From positions 1-40,560 of the forward strand of contig CAYHKQ010000010.1 in assembly GCA_964357255.1 (NCBI GenBank): a stretch of 40,560 bases of DNA, written 5' to 3'. The position numbers were made by a program, and so were the translations under genes. The DNA is from JBBTIS01 sp038059855. Lineage in GTDB: Bacteria; Elusimicrobiota; Elusimicrobia; JACQPE01. Below the pieces are notes generated by a model. That model was not told where the DNA came from, ran no database searches, and was given only the letters and a program-made list of their open reading frames with translations. The number at the start of each line of letters is the position of its first letter. Position 1 is the stretch's first letter. Below are positions 16,585 through 24,158 of this stretch, in pieces.

Positions 16585-17082
16585 TCAGCGATCTATGTAG
16601 CTGGTTACGTTTTTAGTAATTACGGCGTCGCCGGAGACCCAATCGTTGCCAAGGACCAAAGCGTCGCCGGAGACCCGAGCGCGGCCGGAGACCCGAGCGG
16701 TGCCGGAGACCCGAGCGTTGTCGGAGACCCGAGCGTTGTCGGAGACCCGAGCGTTGCCATAGACTTTGGCATTTGGACTAATGTAAGCGGTTGCGTCAAC
16801 CTGGGCAGTATTCGCCACCCAGCCTCCGCCGTTGGAATGCCGGTGAGCGGGAACCGGCCCGATGCCGTCGCCAAAATCAAAAGTAGTCTTTTGGGCTGTC
16901 TTGACGGCGGATACCCTTGCCCTTGGGGATTGATCGAATATTTTTACTCCCTGGCGCATAAGCTCCTGCCGGTTGTCCTGGCCTAAGCCCTGATTGGGAT
17001 TTAAAAAACAACCCGCCATAAACAGACCAGCCGCCATAAACGTCCTAACCGGCGTTTTTGTCATGGGCCATCGAGTATTCAT
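16585..17082 (-). CDS. lipoprotein with hexapeptide (left-handed beta-helix) repeats
   Basis: 165 residues. AGGAG 7 nt upstream fixes the ATG at 17082. The signal peptide ends in the lipobox LFMAGC (C25). After a polar linker, residues about 95-155 are hexapeptide repeats: ANTAQVDATAYISPNAKVYGN, then successive RVSDNA / RVSGTA / RVSGRA units and ALVLGND, i.e. the [IV]-x-G-x-A class that folds as a left-handed parallel beta-helix. Most such helices belong to acyltransferases or carbonic anhydrases, but no catalytic domain or catalytic His is visible and the helix is lipid-anchored. A passive surface or bactofilin-like structural role is possible (inference). The repeats are also tandem at DNA level. 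Confidence 0.7.
   Translation of the reverse strand: MNTRWPMTKTPVRTFMAAGLFMAGCFLNPNQGLGQDNRQELMRQGVKIFDQSPRARVSAVKTAQKTTFDFGDGIGPVPAHRHSNGGGWVANTAQVDATAYISPNAKVYGNARVSDNARVSDNARVSGTARVSGRARVSGDALVLGNDWVSGDAVITKNVTSYIDR
16633..16758 (-). repeat. 18 bp tandem repeats encoding hexapeptides
   Basis: GGAGACCCGAGCG-type units begin at 16669, 16687, 16705, 16723 and 16741, with a partial unit at 16633 and a diverged one at 16651. The period is exactly 18 bp, one beta-helix hexapeptide. The near-identity of neighbouring units suggests recent slippage or unequal-crossover expansion. Confidence 0.9.
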
Positions 17083-17134
17083 TTAATTTTCTCCTATAAT
17101 CCGTTCTTGATTTGGACTTCAGTTCAGTTCGATT

Positions 17135-17143
17135 ATTATAACA
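17135..17143 (-). promoter_or_regulatory. extended -10 promoter of the beta-helix lipoprotein gene
   Basis: TGTTATAAT read on the minus strand gives a consensus TATAAT with the TGn extension, 52 nt upstream of the ATG at 17082. No strong -35 was seen, as is usual for extended -10 promoters. Confidence 0.55.
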
Positions 17144-17219
17144 GATGACAATATAGGAGAGGGGACCTTGGCGAATAACATTTAACCGGAAGATCTTTTG
17201 GCAAAAGTTAGTGGATCAG

Positions 17220-17410
17220 TTCTACAGCCGCACTTTTTCCCTTTCCCTTGAGGGGAGAGGGCTGGGTGAGGGTGATAAAGAGCTTCCAAAAATGAACCCC
17301 TCACCCGCGCCCGGCGCGGCCTCGGATCAGCGCCTGGGGCGCCGCAAGTGCCGAGAGCTCTGCGAACGGCCTCCCTCAAGGGGCGAGGCAAGAAAAGTGC
17401 GGCTGTAGAA
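17220..17410. repeat. palindromic element, family C
   Basis: The ends are a perfect 18 bp inverted repeat, TTCTACAGCCGCACTTTT / AAAAGTGCGGCTGTAGAA. Inside are CCCTTGAGGGGAGAGGG and its partner CCTCCCTCAAGGGGCGAGG, plus the common GGCTGGGTGAGGG/CCCCTCACCCGCG palindrome. Bases 17326-17371 carry the module also present at 764-810. It is non-coding and could fold almost end to end. Confidence 0.85.
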
Positions 17411-17432
17411 TTAGTCGCCAGTATCCCCGCAG

Positions 17433-17759
17433 CTATTGGGCCGGGTCAATGCGCTTGGCCCAGGCGTTTAGGCCGCCGTCGAGATTGACGGCGTTTTTGA
17501 AGCCTTGCTGTCGTAGGAATTGAACCGCTTTGGCCGAACGGCCGCCGGCCTTGCAGTGAACTACGATTTGGAGAGAGGGGTCAAGCTCCTTAAACCTTTG
17601 CGGCAGTTCGGCCAGCGGGATGAGTTTAGATCCCGGCAAGCCAGAGATTTTGTATTCATCCGGGTCACGCACGTCGAGGATGAAAATATTTTCCTTGCGG
17701 TCGAGCTTTTCCTTGAGCTGTTCAACGGAAATCCCGGGCACTTTCGGTCCGAATAGCAT
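17433..17759 (-). CDS. single-domain rhodanese-like sulfurtransferase
   Basis: 108 residues from the ATG at 17759, preceded by AAAGGGGGTATTTCA. Rhodanese signatures: ILDVRDPDEYKISGLPGSKLIPLAELPQR (about 27-55), then the active-site loop HCKAGGRSAK with persulfide cysteine C69, then AVNLDGGLNAWAKRIDP. It closely resembles the C-terminal rhodanese domain that follows MoeB/ThiF-type enzymes, but here it is free-standing. There is no signal peptide, so it is cytoplasmic, and it likely shuttles sulfane sulfur. It is divergent from the DUF2914 gene across 40 nt. Confidence 0.9.
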   Translation of the reverse strand: MLFGPKVPGISVEQLKEKLDRKENIFILDVRDPDEYKISGLPGSKLIPLAELPQRFKELDPSLQIVVHCKAGGRSAKAVQFLRQQGFKNAVNLDGGLNAWAKRIDPAQ

Positions 17760-17799
17760 TGAAATACCCCCTTTTTTAAACAAGCCCTCTATTATAGAA

Positions 17800-18237
17800 A
17801 TGCTAAACTTTTTTGTGAATTTTTTATTTTTGCCGTTGGCTTTTGCGGCCGCTTTGTCCTCGGCCGGCCATGCCTCTGTTTCTTCCTTGCGCGTGGTGGA
17901 CGCGTTGGTGGCGCGCGACGTGCTGGCGCGTCAACCCGTGGGTCCGGGCGATAATTTTCCCGCGGACGTGGGAACCCTGGTCTGCTGGAGCAAGGTGTTT
18001 AGCAGGACTGTTCCCATCAAATTGATTCATGTCTGGTACTATAAGGGTAAAGAGACCGGACGGACCGTTTTGGATATTAAAAGTTCCAAGTGGAGAGGCT
18101 GGAGCCGTAAAACAATCCGGCCGGAGCAGACTGGCGCTTGGAAGGTTGAACTGTGCGACGTCATGGGGACGGTGCTCCAATCCGTTGCGTTTAATGTAGC
18201 TGGCGAGGCGCCCTCTGAGACTCAATCCAATCCCTAA
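17800..18237 (+). CDS. secreted DUF2914-like protein
   Basis: 145 residues from the ATG at 17800; earlier in-frame starts would run into the rhodanese gene. There is a signal peptide (MLNFFVNFLFLPLAFAAALSSAGHA). The mature part matches the DUF2914 pattern: VGTLVCWSKVFS, then IKLIHVWYYKGKETGRTVLDIKSSKWRGWSRK, then TGAWKVELCDVMGTVLQSVAFNV. It is a small beta-sandwich-type domain found fused to or beside membrane proteins; its molecular role is not known. There is no SD; TATTAT lies 4 nt upstream of the ATG. Confidence 0.7.
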   Translation: MLNFFVNFLFLPLAFAAALSSAGHASVSSLRVVDALVARDVLARQPVGPGDNFPADVGTLVCWSKVFSRTVPIKLIHVWYYKGKETGRTVLDIKSSKWRGWSRKTIRPEQTGAWKVELCDVMGTVLQSVAFNVAGEAPSETQSNP

Positions 18238-18301
18238 ATTTTTTCATTCATACACGCCTGCGCGAAGAATTCCGTCGTTATTCTTGCTAATATTTCTGCC
18301 C

Positions 18302-20800
18302 ATGGCTTTAATTCAAGGAGCTTTTCTTCCAAAAAACCGTCCTTACGATGTTTCTCATTACCATATCATCGTCAGGCTCGACGTAGACAGCGGTCGTTTT
18401 GATAACACGGTGTTCATTCGACTCACGCCGGCGGAGTCTTTAAGTGAAATCGAATTAGATAGCGTGGGCCTGGAAATAAAAAAAGTTATAAAACAGCCGC
18501 AGGATCAATCGTTGGAATTTCGCCTGGACCGGGAAAAAGGTTTATTGAAAATTATTTTTTCTAAGCCCGAGCCGGCCGGCAGGGAGATCGAGATTGCCAT
18601 TGAATACTCGGGCCAAGCCCAATCGGGCCATGAGGGGCTTTTTAAAACCGCGGACCCGGATGAATCCGGACGGTCGATTTTATTTTTTACGCATTTTGAA
18701 TCCGTTTCAGCCCGCCGTTTTTTTCCCTCCAACGATGAGCCTTATGACAAGGCCACGAGTGAGACGACGCTGGAGACGGACCCCGGGTACGAAGCGCTTT
18801 CCAACGGCAGCAAGGTTTCTGACGAGATCGTTGATATCGCGGGCCGCCGGGTGCGTCGTGTTCATTGGCGCCAAGACAAACCCCATAGCACGTATTTGCT
18901 CAATATTGCCGTGGGCGATTTTACCGCGTTGGAAGATTCCTCCCACGGCGTTCCCCTCGCGGTCTATACTTCGGCGGCTAAAAAAGAGCGCGCGCGTTTT
19001 TCCATGGAGGTCTTAAAGCGCGCCATGGGTTTTTATCAGAATTTTTACGGTATTGACTACCCCTGGGCGCGCTACGGCATGGTGGGTGTGCCGGGTTTTC
19101 TTTGGGGCGGCATGGAAAATACCACGCTGACTTCCATGCGCGAATCAGCCATGGTGCTCGAGGACCCAGGCTCTCAAATTCAAAAGTTGCGCATTGCCTC
19201 CGTTGTCGCTCACGAGCTCGCCCATCAATGGTTCGGCAATTATGTGACGATGAAGTGGTGGGACGATCTTTGGCTCAATGAGGCCTTTGCGTCGTACATG
19301 GAAACCGTGGCTTGCGAGGATTTTTTTGGCAATGAATGGGCTGTGATTGAAACTGTGACCAATGCCTGGGAAAGTTATTTTCGGGAGGAGGACGGCCCCC
19401 GTTCGCATCCTATCGTGAGCAAGGACCTGCCCACCCCTGACGACGCTTTTGACAGCACCACATACACCAAGGGAGAACAGGTTCTTCGAATGCTCGATTT
19501 TTATATAGGCCGCGAGGCGCTGCGCCATGGCCTCGAGAATTATTTAAAGCGCCACGCTTTCGGCAACGCGACGTTTCATGATTTTATAGAGGCGATGGAG
19601 AAAGCTTCCGGGCAGAATCTTCAAGGTTTCGTAGCAGGCTGGCTTTTGGCGCGGGGCTATCCCATCATTGAAATTTCTGAGCGTTGGGACAATTCCGCTA
19701 AAAAAATGCTAATGACTGTGAAACAGAGGCCTAATCATCCGGGCGAGACGACCGTGTTTGATTTTAAAATTCCGATGGATTTTCACCGCAACGCGGCTCC
19801 GGCGTTTCATGAGAGGCGTGTCCTTTTAGTGAACAAGTCCCAGGTTTTCCTCGAAGCGCCTTTGCCGGCCGAGCCTGAATGGACCACCTGGAACGCAGGG
19901 GGCGCGGCGCTTGTTAAAATTTTTCGTCCTGCTCCGGATCAATCATGGGCCAGGCAGGCGTTGGGCGACCCTGATCCCTTAGCTCGCATTGCCGCGCTTT
20001 TTGAATTGGCCAAGCCTTGGGTTGATCGCGATGCCAAGGCCCCTGGGCCGTTGTCCCCTGTGGCTAAAACGACTCTGGAGAAAGCCCTAACGTCCGACCC
20101 TTCGCCTTATGTGCGCGCCGCTCTTTTGGATAAATTTTTAGACAGCAAATGGGCGCGTTTGCCGGGCGATCTGGCCCCTGCGCTTTTGGCTGGGGCGAAA
20201 AATCCCGTGGGTTTGGGTGGCCAAGATCCAATCGGGCGAACTATGGTCCAAGCCAGATCCTTGGCCCTTTTAGGGAAAATGGGGGCCGGGCTCGAGCGTG
20301 ATTATGTGGCTCAGATTCTCGGCGACGACAAGGCGAATCTTGATTTGACGGCGGCCGCGGCCTCCGGCATGGCTCGGTTTTCTGACGAGGCGTCGCTTGC
20401 GGCGTTACGCCAGGCTCTCGATGTTCAGGCGAAGCGAGGATATCCATTCCGCAAGGCCGTGTTATTGGCCTTCGCTTCCGTTGAGCATGCGTCCGCGGTT
20501 CTGGATCTCTTAGCGATCGTCAAAAGTTCCGACGCGAATAATGAAATTGTAGGCGGTATTTTACACAGAATGGCGGACAATGAAGCGCTCAAGGCGTCGG
20601 CCGCCGGCGCCCATTTCATTCGGGATTTCGTTCTTCAAAAAAATACCTTTAACGATGAAATGAAATCAATCGCTTTGGGCGTGCTCGACGAGGTCAAGGC
20701 CCCCGTGGCTCGAACCGCCCTGGAGGAGATCGCCAAAAAATCTTCCAGTGAGCGCCTGCGCCAATTGGCTCAAAAAACGCTGGATAAGAATTTTAAGTAA
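18302..20800 (+). CDS. M1-family zinc aminopeptidase with C-terminal HEAT-like region
   Basis: Removes N-terminal residues from peptides. About 832 residues from ATG 18302; a TTG at 18284 would add six residues and a slightly longer hydrophobic start, and neither has an SD. Beta-barrel N-domain about 10-190. Exopeptidase motif GGMEN (usual GAMEN) in FLWGGMENTTLT near 265. Zinc site HELAH at 304-308, with the third ligand Glu at 327 in WLNEAFASYME, and the family Tyr near 385-390 (TYTKGEQVLRMLDFY). Beyond about residue 570 are helical repeats resembling ERAP/HEAT-like C-domains. A short hydrophobic N-terminus hints at export, unproven. Stand-alone gene, followed by a repeat. Confidence 0.92.
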   Translation: MALIQGAFLPKNRPYDVSHYHIIVRLDVDSGRFDNTVFIRLTPAESLSEIELDSVGLEIKKVIKQPQDQSLEFRLDREKGLLKIIFSKPEPAGREIEIAIEYSGQAQSGHEGLFKTADPDESGRSILFFTHFESVSARRFFPSNDEPYDKATSETTLETDPGYEALSNGSKVSDEIVDIAGRRVRRVHWRQDKPHSTYLLNIAVGDFTALEDSSHGVPLAVYTSAAKKERARFSMEVLKRAMGFYQNFYGIDYPWARYGMVGVPGFLWGGMENTTLTSMRESAMVLEDPGSQIQKLRIASVVAHELAHQWFGNYVTMKWWDDLWLNEAFASYMETVACEDFFGNEWAVIETVTNAWESYFREEDGPRSHPIVSKDLPTPDDAFDSTTYTKGEQVLRMLDFYIGREALRHGLENYLKRHAFGNATFHDFIEAMEKASGQNLQGFVAGWLLARGYPIIEISERWDNSAKKMLMTVKQRPNHPGETTVFDFKIPMDFHRNAAPAFHERRVLLVNKSQVFLEAPLPAEPEWTTWNAGGAALVKIFRPAPDQSWARQALGDPDPLARIAALFELAKPWVDRDAKAPGPLSPVAKTTLEKALTSDPSPYVRAALLDKFLDSKWARLPGDLAPALLAGAKNPVGLGGQDPIGRTMVQARSLALLGKMGAGLERDYVAQILGDDKANLDLTAAAASGMARFSDEASLAALRQALDVQAKRGYPFRKAVLLAFASVEHASAVLDLLAIVKSSDANNEIVGGILHRMADNEALKASAAGAHFIRDFVLQKNTFNDEMKSIALGVLDEVKAPVARTALEEIAKKSSSERLRQLAQKTLDKNFK

Positions 20801-20806
20801 AGTAAG

Positions 20807-20933
20807 ACTTTAGCGGTCTGAAGTTTCCCGCTCATCCTGAGCCTGTCGAAGGATGGGCGTTACCGCAGTCTTGGCCCATGGTTCGACAGGCTCACCATGA
20901 GCGGCTATCCTGACTACTTCAATCCGCTAAAGT
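20807..20933. repeat. palindromic element, family B copy 2 (diverged)
   Basis: The ends ACTTTAGCGG...CCGCTAAAGT are perfect inverted 10-mers, extended by GAAGT/ACTTC. Inside, GCTCATCCTGAGCCTGTCGA and TTCGACAGGCTCACCATGAG are the same modules as in 13552-13695 but in swapped order. It starts 7 nt after the aminopeptidase stop codon. Confidence 0.85.
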
Positions 20934-20986
20934 ATTGCTAAGTAAACCCCTGCGATACTTTCGAAAAATTCCAATTAAAAACGAAT

Positions 20987-21006
20987 AACCGCCACGCGGG
21001 TGGCGG
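20987..21006 (-). terminator. rho-independent terminator of the SWIB gene
   Basis: AACCGCCAC...GTGGCGGTT forms a 9 bp stem with a tight loop. On the minus strand it is followed by ATTCGTTTTT. It lies just downstream of the SWIB stop codon (21036). Confidence 0.7.
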
Positions 21007-21035
21007 TTATCATTTGAGAATTCTCCGATCCGTTC

Positions 21036-21302
21036 TTAGTTGAGATGCTTGGAAACGAGCTTGGTCATCTCGAACATGGAAACGGTCTTTTTGCCTCCGA
21101 AAACCACTTTCAATTTTTCGTCGGCATTGATGTTTCTCTTGTTCTTGGTGTCCTGGAGCTTGTATTTTTTGATGTAGCCCCACAGCTTTTTGACTATTTC
21201 GGTCCTGGGGATGGGCTTGCTCCCAACCACTTCAGCGAGCGCCGCGTCCGGTTGCACGGGCGCCATGAACTTCGAGTTCGCTTTTTTTGTCTTTGTCGGC
21301 AT
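21036..21302 (-). CDS. SWIB/MDM2-domain protein
   Basis: 88 residues from ATG 21302, chosen because CAGGAGG ends 4 nt upstream. After a basic Lys/Thr-rich tail (MPTKTKKANSKFM), residues 20-87 match the SWIB fold: PIPRTEIVKKLWGYIKKYKLQD, KNKRNINADEKLKVVFGGKKTVSMFEMTKLVSKHL. SWIB domains are best known from eukaryotic chromatin remodelers, and bacterial stand-alone forms occur in Chlamydiae and several other phyla, where a role in chromosome organisation is suspected. The basic N-terminus suits nucleic-acid association (inference). It is monocistronic, with a hairpin in its upstream leader and a terminator. Confidence 0.9.
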   Translation of the reverse strand: MPTKTKKANSKFMAPVQPDAALAEVVGSKPIPRTEIVKKLWGYIKKYKLQDTKNKRNINADEKLKVVFGGKKTVSMFEMTKLVSKHLN

Positions 21303-21344
21303 TATGCCTCCTGTTTTTAACATTCTGTCGTCGACGGACAATCT

Positions 21345-21420
21345 AATTTACAAAAAAATCCGAGGGAAAAAACATATTTTTCCCTCGCAAACGGATATTC
21401 GGCTTAACGCTGTTTGTAAA
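21345..21420 (-). promoter_or_regulatory. large hairpin upstream of the SWIB gene
   Basis: CGAGGGAAAAA (21361-21371) pairs perfectly with TTTTTCCCTCG (21377-21387) around a 5 nt loop. Further out, ATCCG/CGGAT and TTTACAAA/TTTGTAAA can pair. There is no T tract after it on either strand, so it is not a plain terminator. It could be an attenuator or mRNA stabiliser if it is within the transcript. Confidence 0.45.
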
Positions 21421-21467
21421 AATTTCCTCTTGCGCTAACTCTGTTTTGGGGGTACCCTCAAATCGCC

Positions 21468-22154
21468 ATGAGTAGGGGAAGCTTTTTGGCGTTATTATTG
21501 TCGTTGGCGAGCGCGGTGTTCGCTTCGGAAATCATGAGCCCGCCGTGGCGGCTTTATGATTGGCCCGGCCGACCCGTTGCCGGCGCGCCGCGTGTGGGAT
21601 TAGCGGCGCGGTGGTTGCGGACATTAGGATTAGGGCACAGTCAGGAGATTTTGCTCGCCAGCGAGATTCGTTTTCTTGATTCTTGGGGTTACGGGGTTAT
21701 TGACGCCGCTGGATTTCATTATTGGCACGAACGCCGCCATCCCGGCCTTTCCATAAAAGGTTCGCGGCAGGTTTTGCCGCCGCGCCATTGGGGCCGCTAT
21801 CCATTTTTTTACGCATCAGGGCCCGCTCGCTACCAGATTGTCTTGAAAAATTTTGGCCCCCATCCATACAAAAATTTAAGAATCAAGGCGCTTCAAGAGC
21901 GCTGGTATTTTTTTAAAGGCTGGTCAGCCCGGCCAGGCTCTGATTTTGCGCGGGAATGGAAAATTGACGAAATCCTCCCGGGCCAGGTCATAGCGCTTAA
22001 CGGCCAGGTCGGCGTTACTGAAGAAAACGTGGGTTCCGGCTTTGAGCGCGTGCGCCTACAAGTGCTTCAGGTGGAAAGCGGCCGAGCCGGCAGTTTTTTA
22101 ATTGAACAAGCCGAGCCATTTCTTTGGTGCCCCGAAGACAGCATGGACCCTTAA
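21468..22154 (+). CDS. secreted protein of unknown function
   Basis: 228 residues. A signal peptide (MSRGSFLALLLSLASAVFA) is cleaved near residue 19-20. The mature protein is rich in Trp, Tyr, Arg and Pro and looks all-beta: RYQIVLKNFGPHPYKNLRIKALQERWYFFKGWSARPG followed by LPGQVIALNGQVGVTEENVGSGFERVRLQVLQVESG resembles an immunoglobulin-like sandwich such as those carrying CARDB-type domains (weak). No catalytic motif. It is alone on the plus strand, and its last 4 nt overlap the end of convergent purH. GGGGGT lies 16 nt before the ATG, too distant to be a strong SD. Confidence 0.6.
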   Translation: MSRGSFLALLLSLASAVFASEIMSPPWRLYDWPGRPVAGAPRVGLAARWLRTLGLGHSQEILLASEIRFLDSWGYGVIDAAGFHYWHERRHPGLSIKGSRQVLPPRHWGRYPFFYASGPARYQIVLKNFGPHPYKNLRIKALQERWYFFKGWSARPGSDFAREWKIDEILPGQVIALNGQVGVTEENVGSGFERVRLQVLQVESGRAGSFLIEQAEPFLWCPEDSMDP

Positions 22155-23698
22155 TGCAGGAAGTGCCTTAGGCCGGTGAAGACCATCGCGATGGAGCGCT
22201 CGTTCGCGGCCTGAATGGATTCTTCGTCCCGAACCGAGCCACCGGGCTGGATGATGGCTGAGACTCCGAACTGTCCGGCCTCCAGGACCGAGTCGTTGAA
22301 CGGAAAAAATCCATCCGAAGCCAGCACGACTGGGGCCGCGTTGGTGGCGATGAGTTTTCTCTCTTTGATTTTTTGAATCGCAATTTTTAAAGCGTCAATG
22401 CGCGATGTCTGTCCCCCGCCGATTCCCAGGGTCTGATTTTCATAGGACAAGACCATGGCGTTGGACTTGACATGCTTGACCACTTTCCAGGAGAATTTAA
22501 GACCTCGCCATTCGACGTCGGTTGGCTCTCGTTTGGTGACGACGCGGAATTCTTGCGGCAGGCTTTGGATATTGGGCTCCTGGACGAGGAATCCTCCGGA
22601 GATCGCGCGAAAATCAAAGTCGCCGACAGACACGATTTCGCGCAGTGGCATAGCCAGCAGTCTTAGGTTCTTTTTGACGCGCAGGATCTCGAGGCTTTGG
22701 CTGTGGTAATTTGGCGCGATGATGCACTCTAAAAAGTATTGACTCAATAGCTCGGCCGTTTCAGGGTCCACCTCGCGGTTAAAGCCCACGATCCCGCCGT
22801 AGGCGGATAAAGAGTCAACGTCATAAGCCCGGCGGAATGCGGTGGCCAGGTTTTCGCTCATGGCCGCTCCGCAGGGGTTGCTGTGCTTGATAATGACGCA
22901 GGCCGCCTCGTCGAATTCACGCGCCAGCCTCCAGGCGGATTCGAGGTCGAGGTAATTGTTGAATGAGAGTTGTTTTCCCTGCAGGGAATGCGCGTTGGCG
23001 ATGCCGAAGCGGCTTTTAGGCAAGGTGTAGACGGCCGCTTTTTGATGTGGATTTTCTCCGTAGCGCAAATCTTCTAATTTTTTGAGCCTAAGCGTAATTT
23101 CGTCGGCAAAGGTAATGGGGCCGTGGGCTCGAAAATAGCTAGCGCTGGCCGCGTCGTAACGAGCGGTGTGTTCAAACGCCTTGTACGCTAAAATGCGGCG
23201 CTCCTCCGGCGAGAGTTCGCCGAAGGCCTTGAGTTTTTCGATTATCCAGACATAATCTTTGGGATCGGTTACGACCGCGACGTTGGGATAGTTTTTGGCC
23301 GCGGCGCGGATTAAGCTTACTCCGCCGATGTCGATGAATTCTCGAAGAAGATCTTCTTCCTCCCGCGCCTCCATCATTTCTTCAAAGGGGTAGAGATTGA
23401 CGCAAACCAGCCCTATGGGCTCGATGCCGTGGCGTTCCATATCCCGGCGGTGGACGGGATCGCCGGGATTGGCCAGAATCGCGCCCAGAATTTTTGGGTG
23501 CAACGTCTTGACGCGTCCGCCCAGAATTTCGGGAAATCCGGTTACCTCTTCGACGCGGCTGACGGATATTTTCGCGGCGGTTAATTCTTGGGCCGTTTTG
23601 CCTGTAGCCAAAAATTCAAATCCTAAATGCGAAAGCGACCGGGCAAAGGGGACGATTTCAGATTTGTTGCTGACGCTAAACAAAGCGATTTTATTCAT
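22151..23698 (-). CDS. purH: bifunctional AICAR transformylase / IMP cyclohydrolase
   Basis: Final two steps of IMP synthesis. 515 residues from ATG 23698, preceded by GGAGGGAGAAA. N-terminal MGS-like cyclohydrolase domain (1-~195: LFSVSNKSEI, FLATGKTAQEL, GGRVKTLHPKILGAIL, NLYPFEEM). C-terminal transformylase domain with LRYGENPHQKA, the catalytic KHSNPCGAA, FRRAYDVDSLSAYGGIVGFNR, and the end sequence ASDGFFPFNDSVLEAGQFGV...PGGSVRDEE. Last gene of the rib-nus-lig-recX operon; it overlaps recX by 8 nt. All expected motifs are intact. Confidence 0.97.
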   Translation of the reverse strand: MNKIALFSVSNKSEIVPFARSLSHLGFEFLATGKTAQELTAAKISVSRVEEVTGFPEILGGRVKTLHPKILGAILANPGDPVHRRDMERHGIEPIGLVCVNLYPFEEMMEAREEEDLLREFIDIGGVSLIRAAAKNYPNVAVVTDPKDYVWIIEKLKAFGELSPEERRILAYKAFEHTARYDAASASYFRAHGPITFADEITLRLKKLEDLRYGENPHQKAAVYTLPKSRFGIANAHSLQGKQLSFNNYLDLESAWRLAREFDEAACVIIKHSNPCGAAMSENLATAFRRAYDVDSLSAYGGIVGFNREVDPETAELLSQYFLECIIAPNYHSQSLEILRVKKNLRLLAMPLREIVSVGDFDFRAISGGFLVQEPNIQSLPQEFRVVTKREPTDVEWRGLKFSWKVVKHVKSNAMVLSYENQTLGIGGGQTSRIDALKIAIQKIKERKLIATNAAPVVLASDGFFPFNDSVLEAGQFGVSAIIQPGGSVRDEESIQAANERSIAMVFTGLRHFLH

Positions 23699-24158
23699 TT
23701 TCTCCCTCCAATTCGATCGTTGTTTGCGCGGCTTTCCGGGCGATGGCCGGCCCATATCCTTGGCGCAAGAGATACCCGAAAGCCTTCATGCCCGCCATGC
23801 CGGGATTTTTTGCCGATTTTTTTTTCAAAGCAGCTTGAGCCAAATTTAAAACCTGCTCGGATTGGTCGAGATCAAGCGCCGAAAGCGCTTCCCGAATTTG
23901 GGGATCGCTGATGCCGTGGGCGAGAAGCGCGGCCCGGATTCGTAGGGGCCCTCGCCCCAGGCGCAGTTCCCGTTCGGCCAGCATCCTGGCGTAGGAGGCG
24001 TCGTCTAGCAGTTTTAGCCTCCGGGCCTTGATTGCGGCTTCCTCGGCTTCTTCGTGGGCGACGCCGAGCAAGACTAACTTTTTCTTAAGACGCGCCTCGC
24101 TTTGGGCGCGATGGGCCAGGATGTCAAGCGTTCGGCTCCAGGCGTTTTTAGGGTTCAT
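23691..24158 (-). CDS. recX: RecX-family regulatory protein
   Basis: 155 residues, the usual size. RecX proteins inhibit or modulate RecA filaments. The three-helix repeats are seen: ALDILAHRAQSEARLKKKL (first repeat), then ARRLKLLDDASYARMLAERELRLGRGPLRIRAALLAHGISDPQIREAL (second; the canonical 'D..fA......r..kG..ri...L...Gi'), and a third with AFGYLLRQGYGPAIARKAA. It overlaps ligA by 4 nt (ATGA) and purH by 8 nt. recA, its common neighbour elsewhere, is not in the window. Confidence 0.88.
   Translation of the reverse strand: MNPKNAWSRTLDILAHRAQSEARLKKKLVLLGVAHEEAEEAAIKARRLKLLDDASYARMLAERELRLGRGPLRIRAALLAHGISDPQIREALSALDLDQSEQVLNLAQAALKKKSAKNPGMAGMKAFGYLLRQGYGPAIARKAAQTTIELEGENE

Larger units (their letters stand above)
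17083..17432. other. 350 bp intergenic region with promoter and family C repeat
   Basis: It contains the promoter of the beta-helix lipoprotein near 17135-17143 and the palindromic element at 17220-17410. I see no gene in it. Confidence 0.7.

Noticed and set aside
16206..16616. 136-residue plus-strand ORF
   Set aside because: No SD, no domain, composition unlike neighbours, and it runs into the end of the beta-helix lipoprotein gene. Treated as non-coding.
16633..16758. CRISPR-like array
   Set aside because: Regular 18 bp units have no spacers and are in-frame hexapeptide codons.
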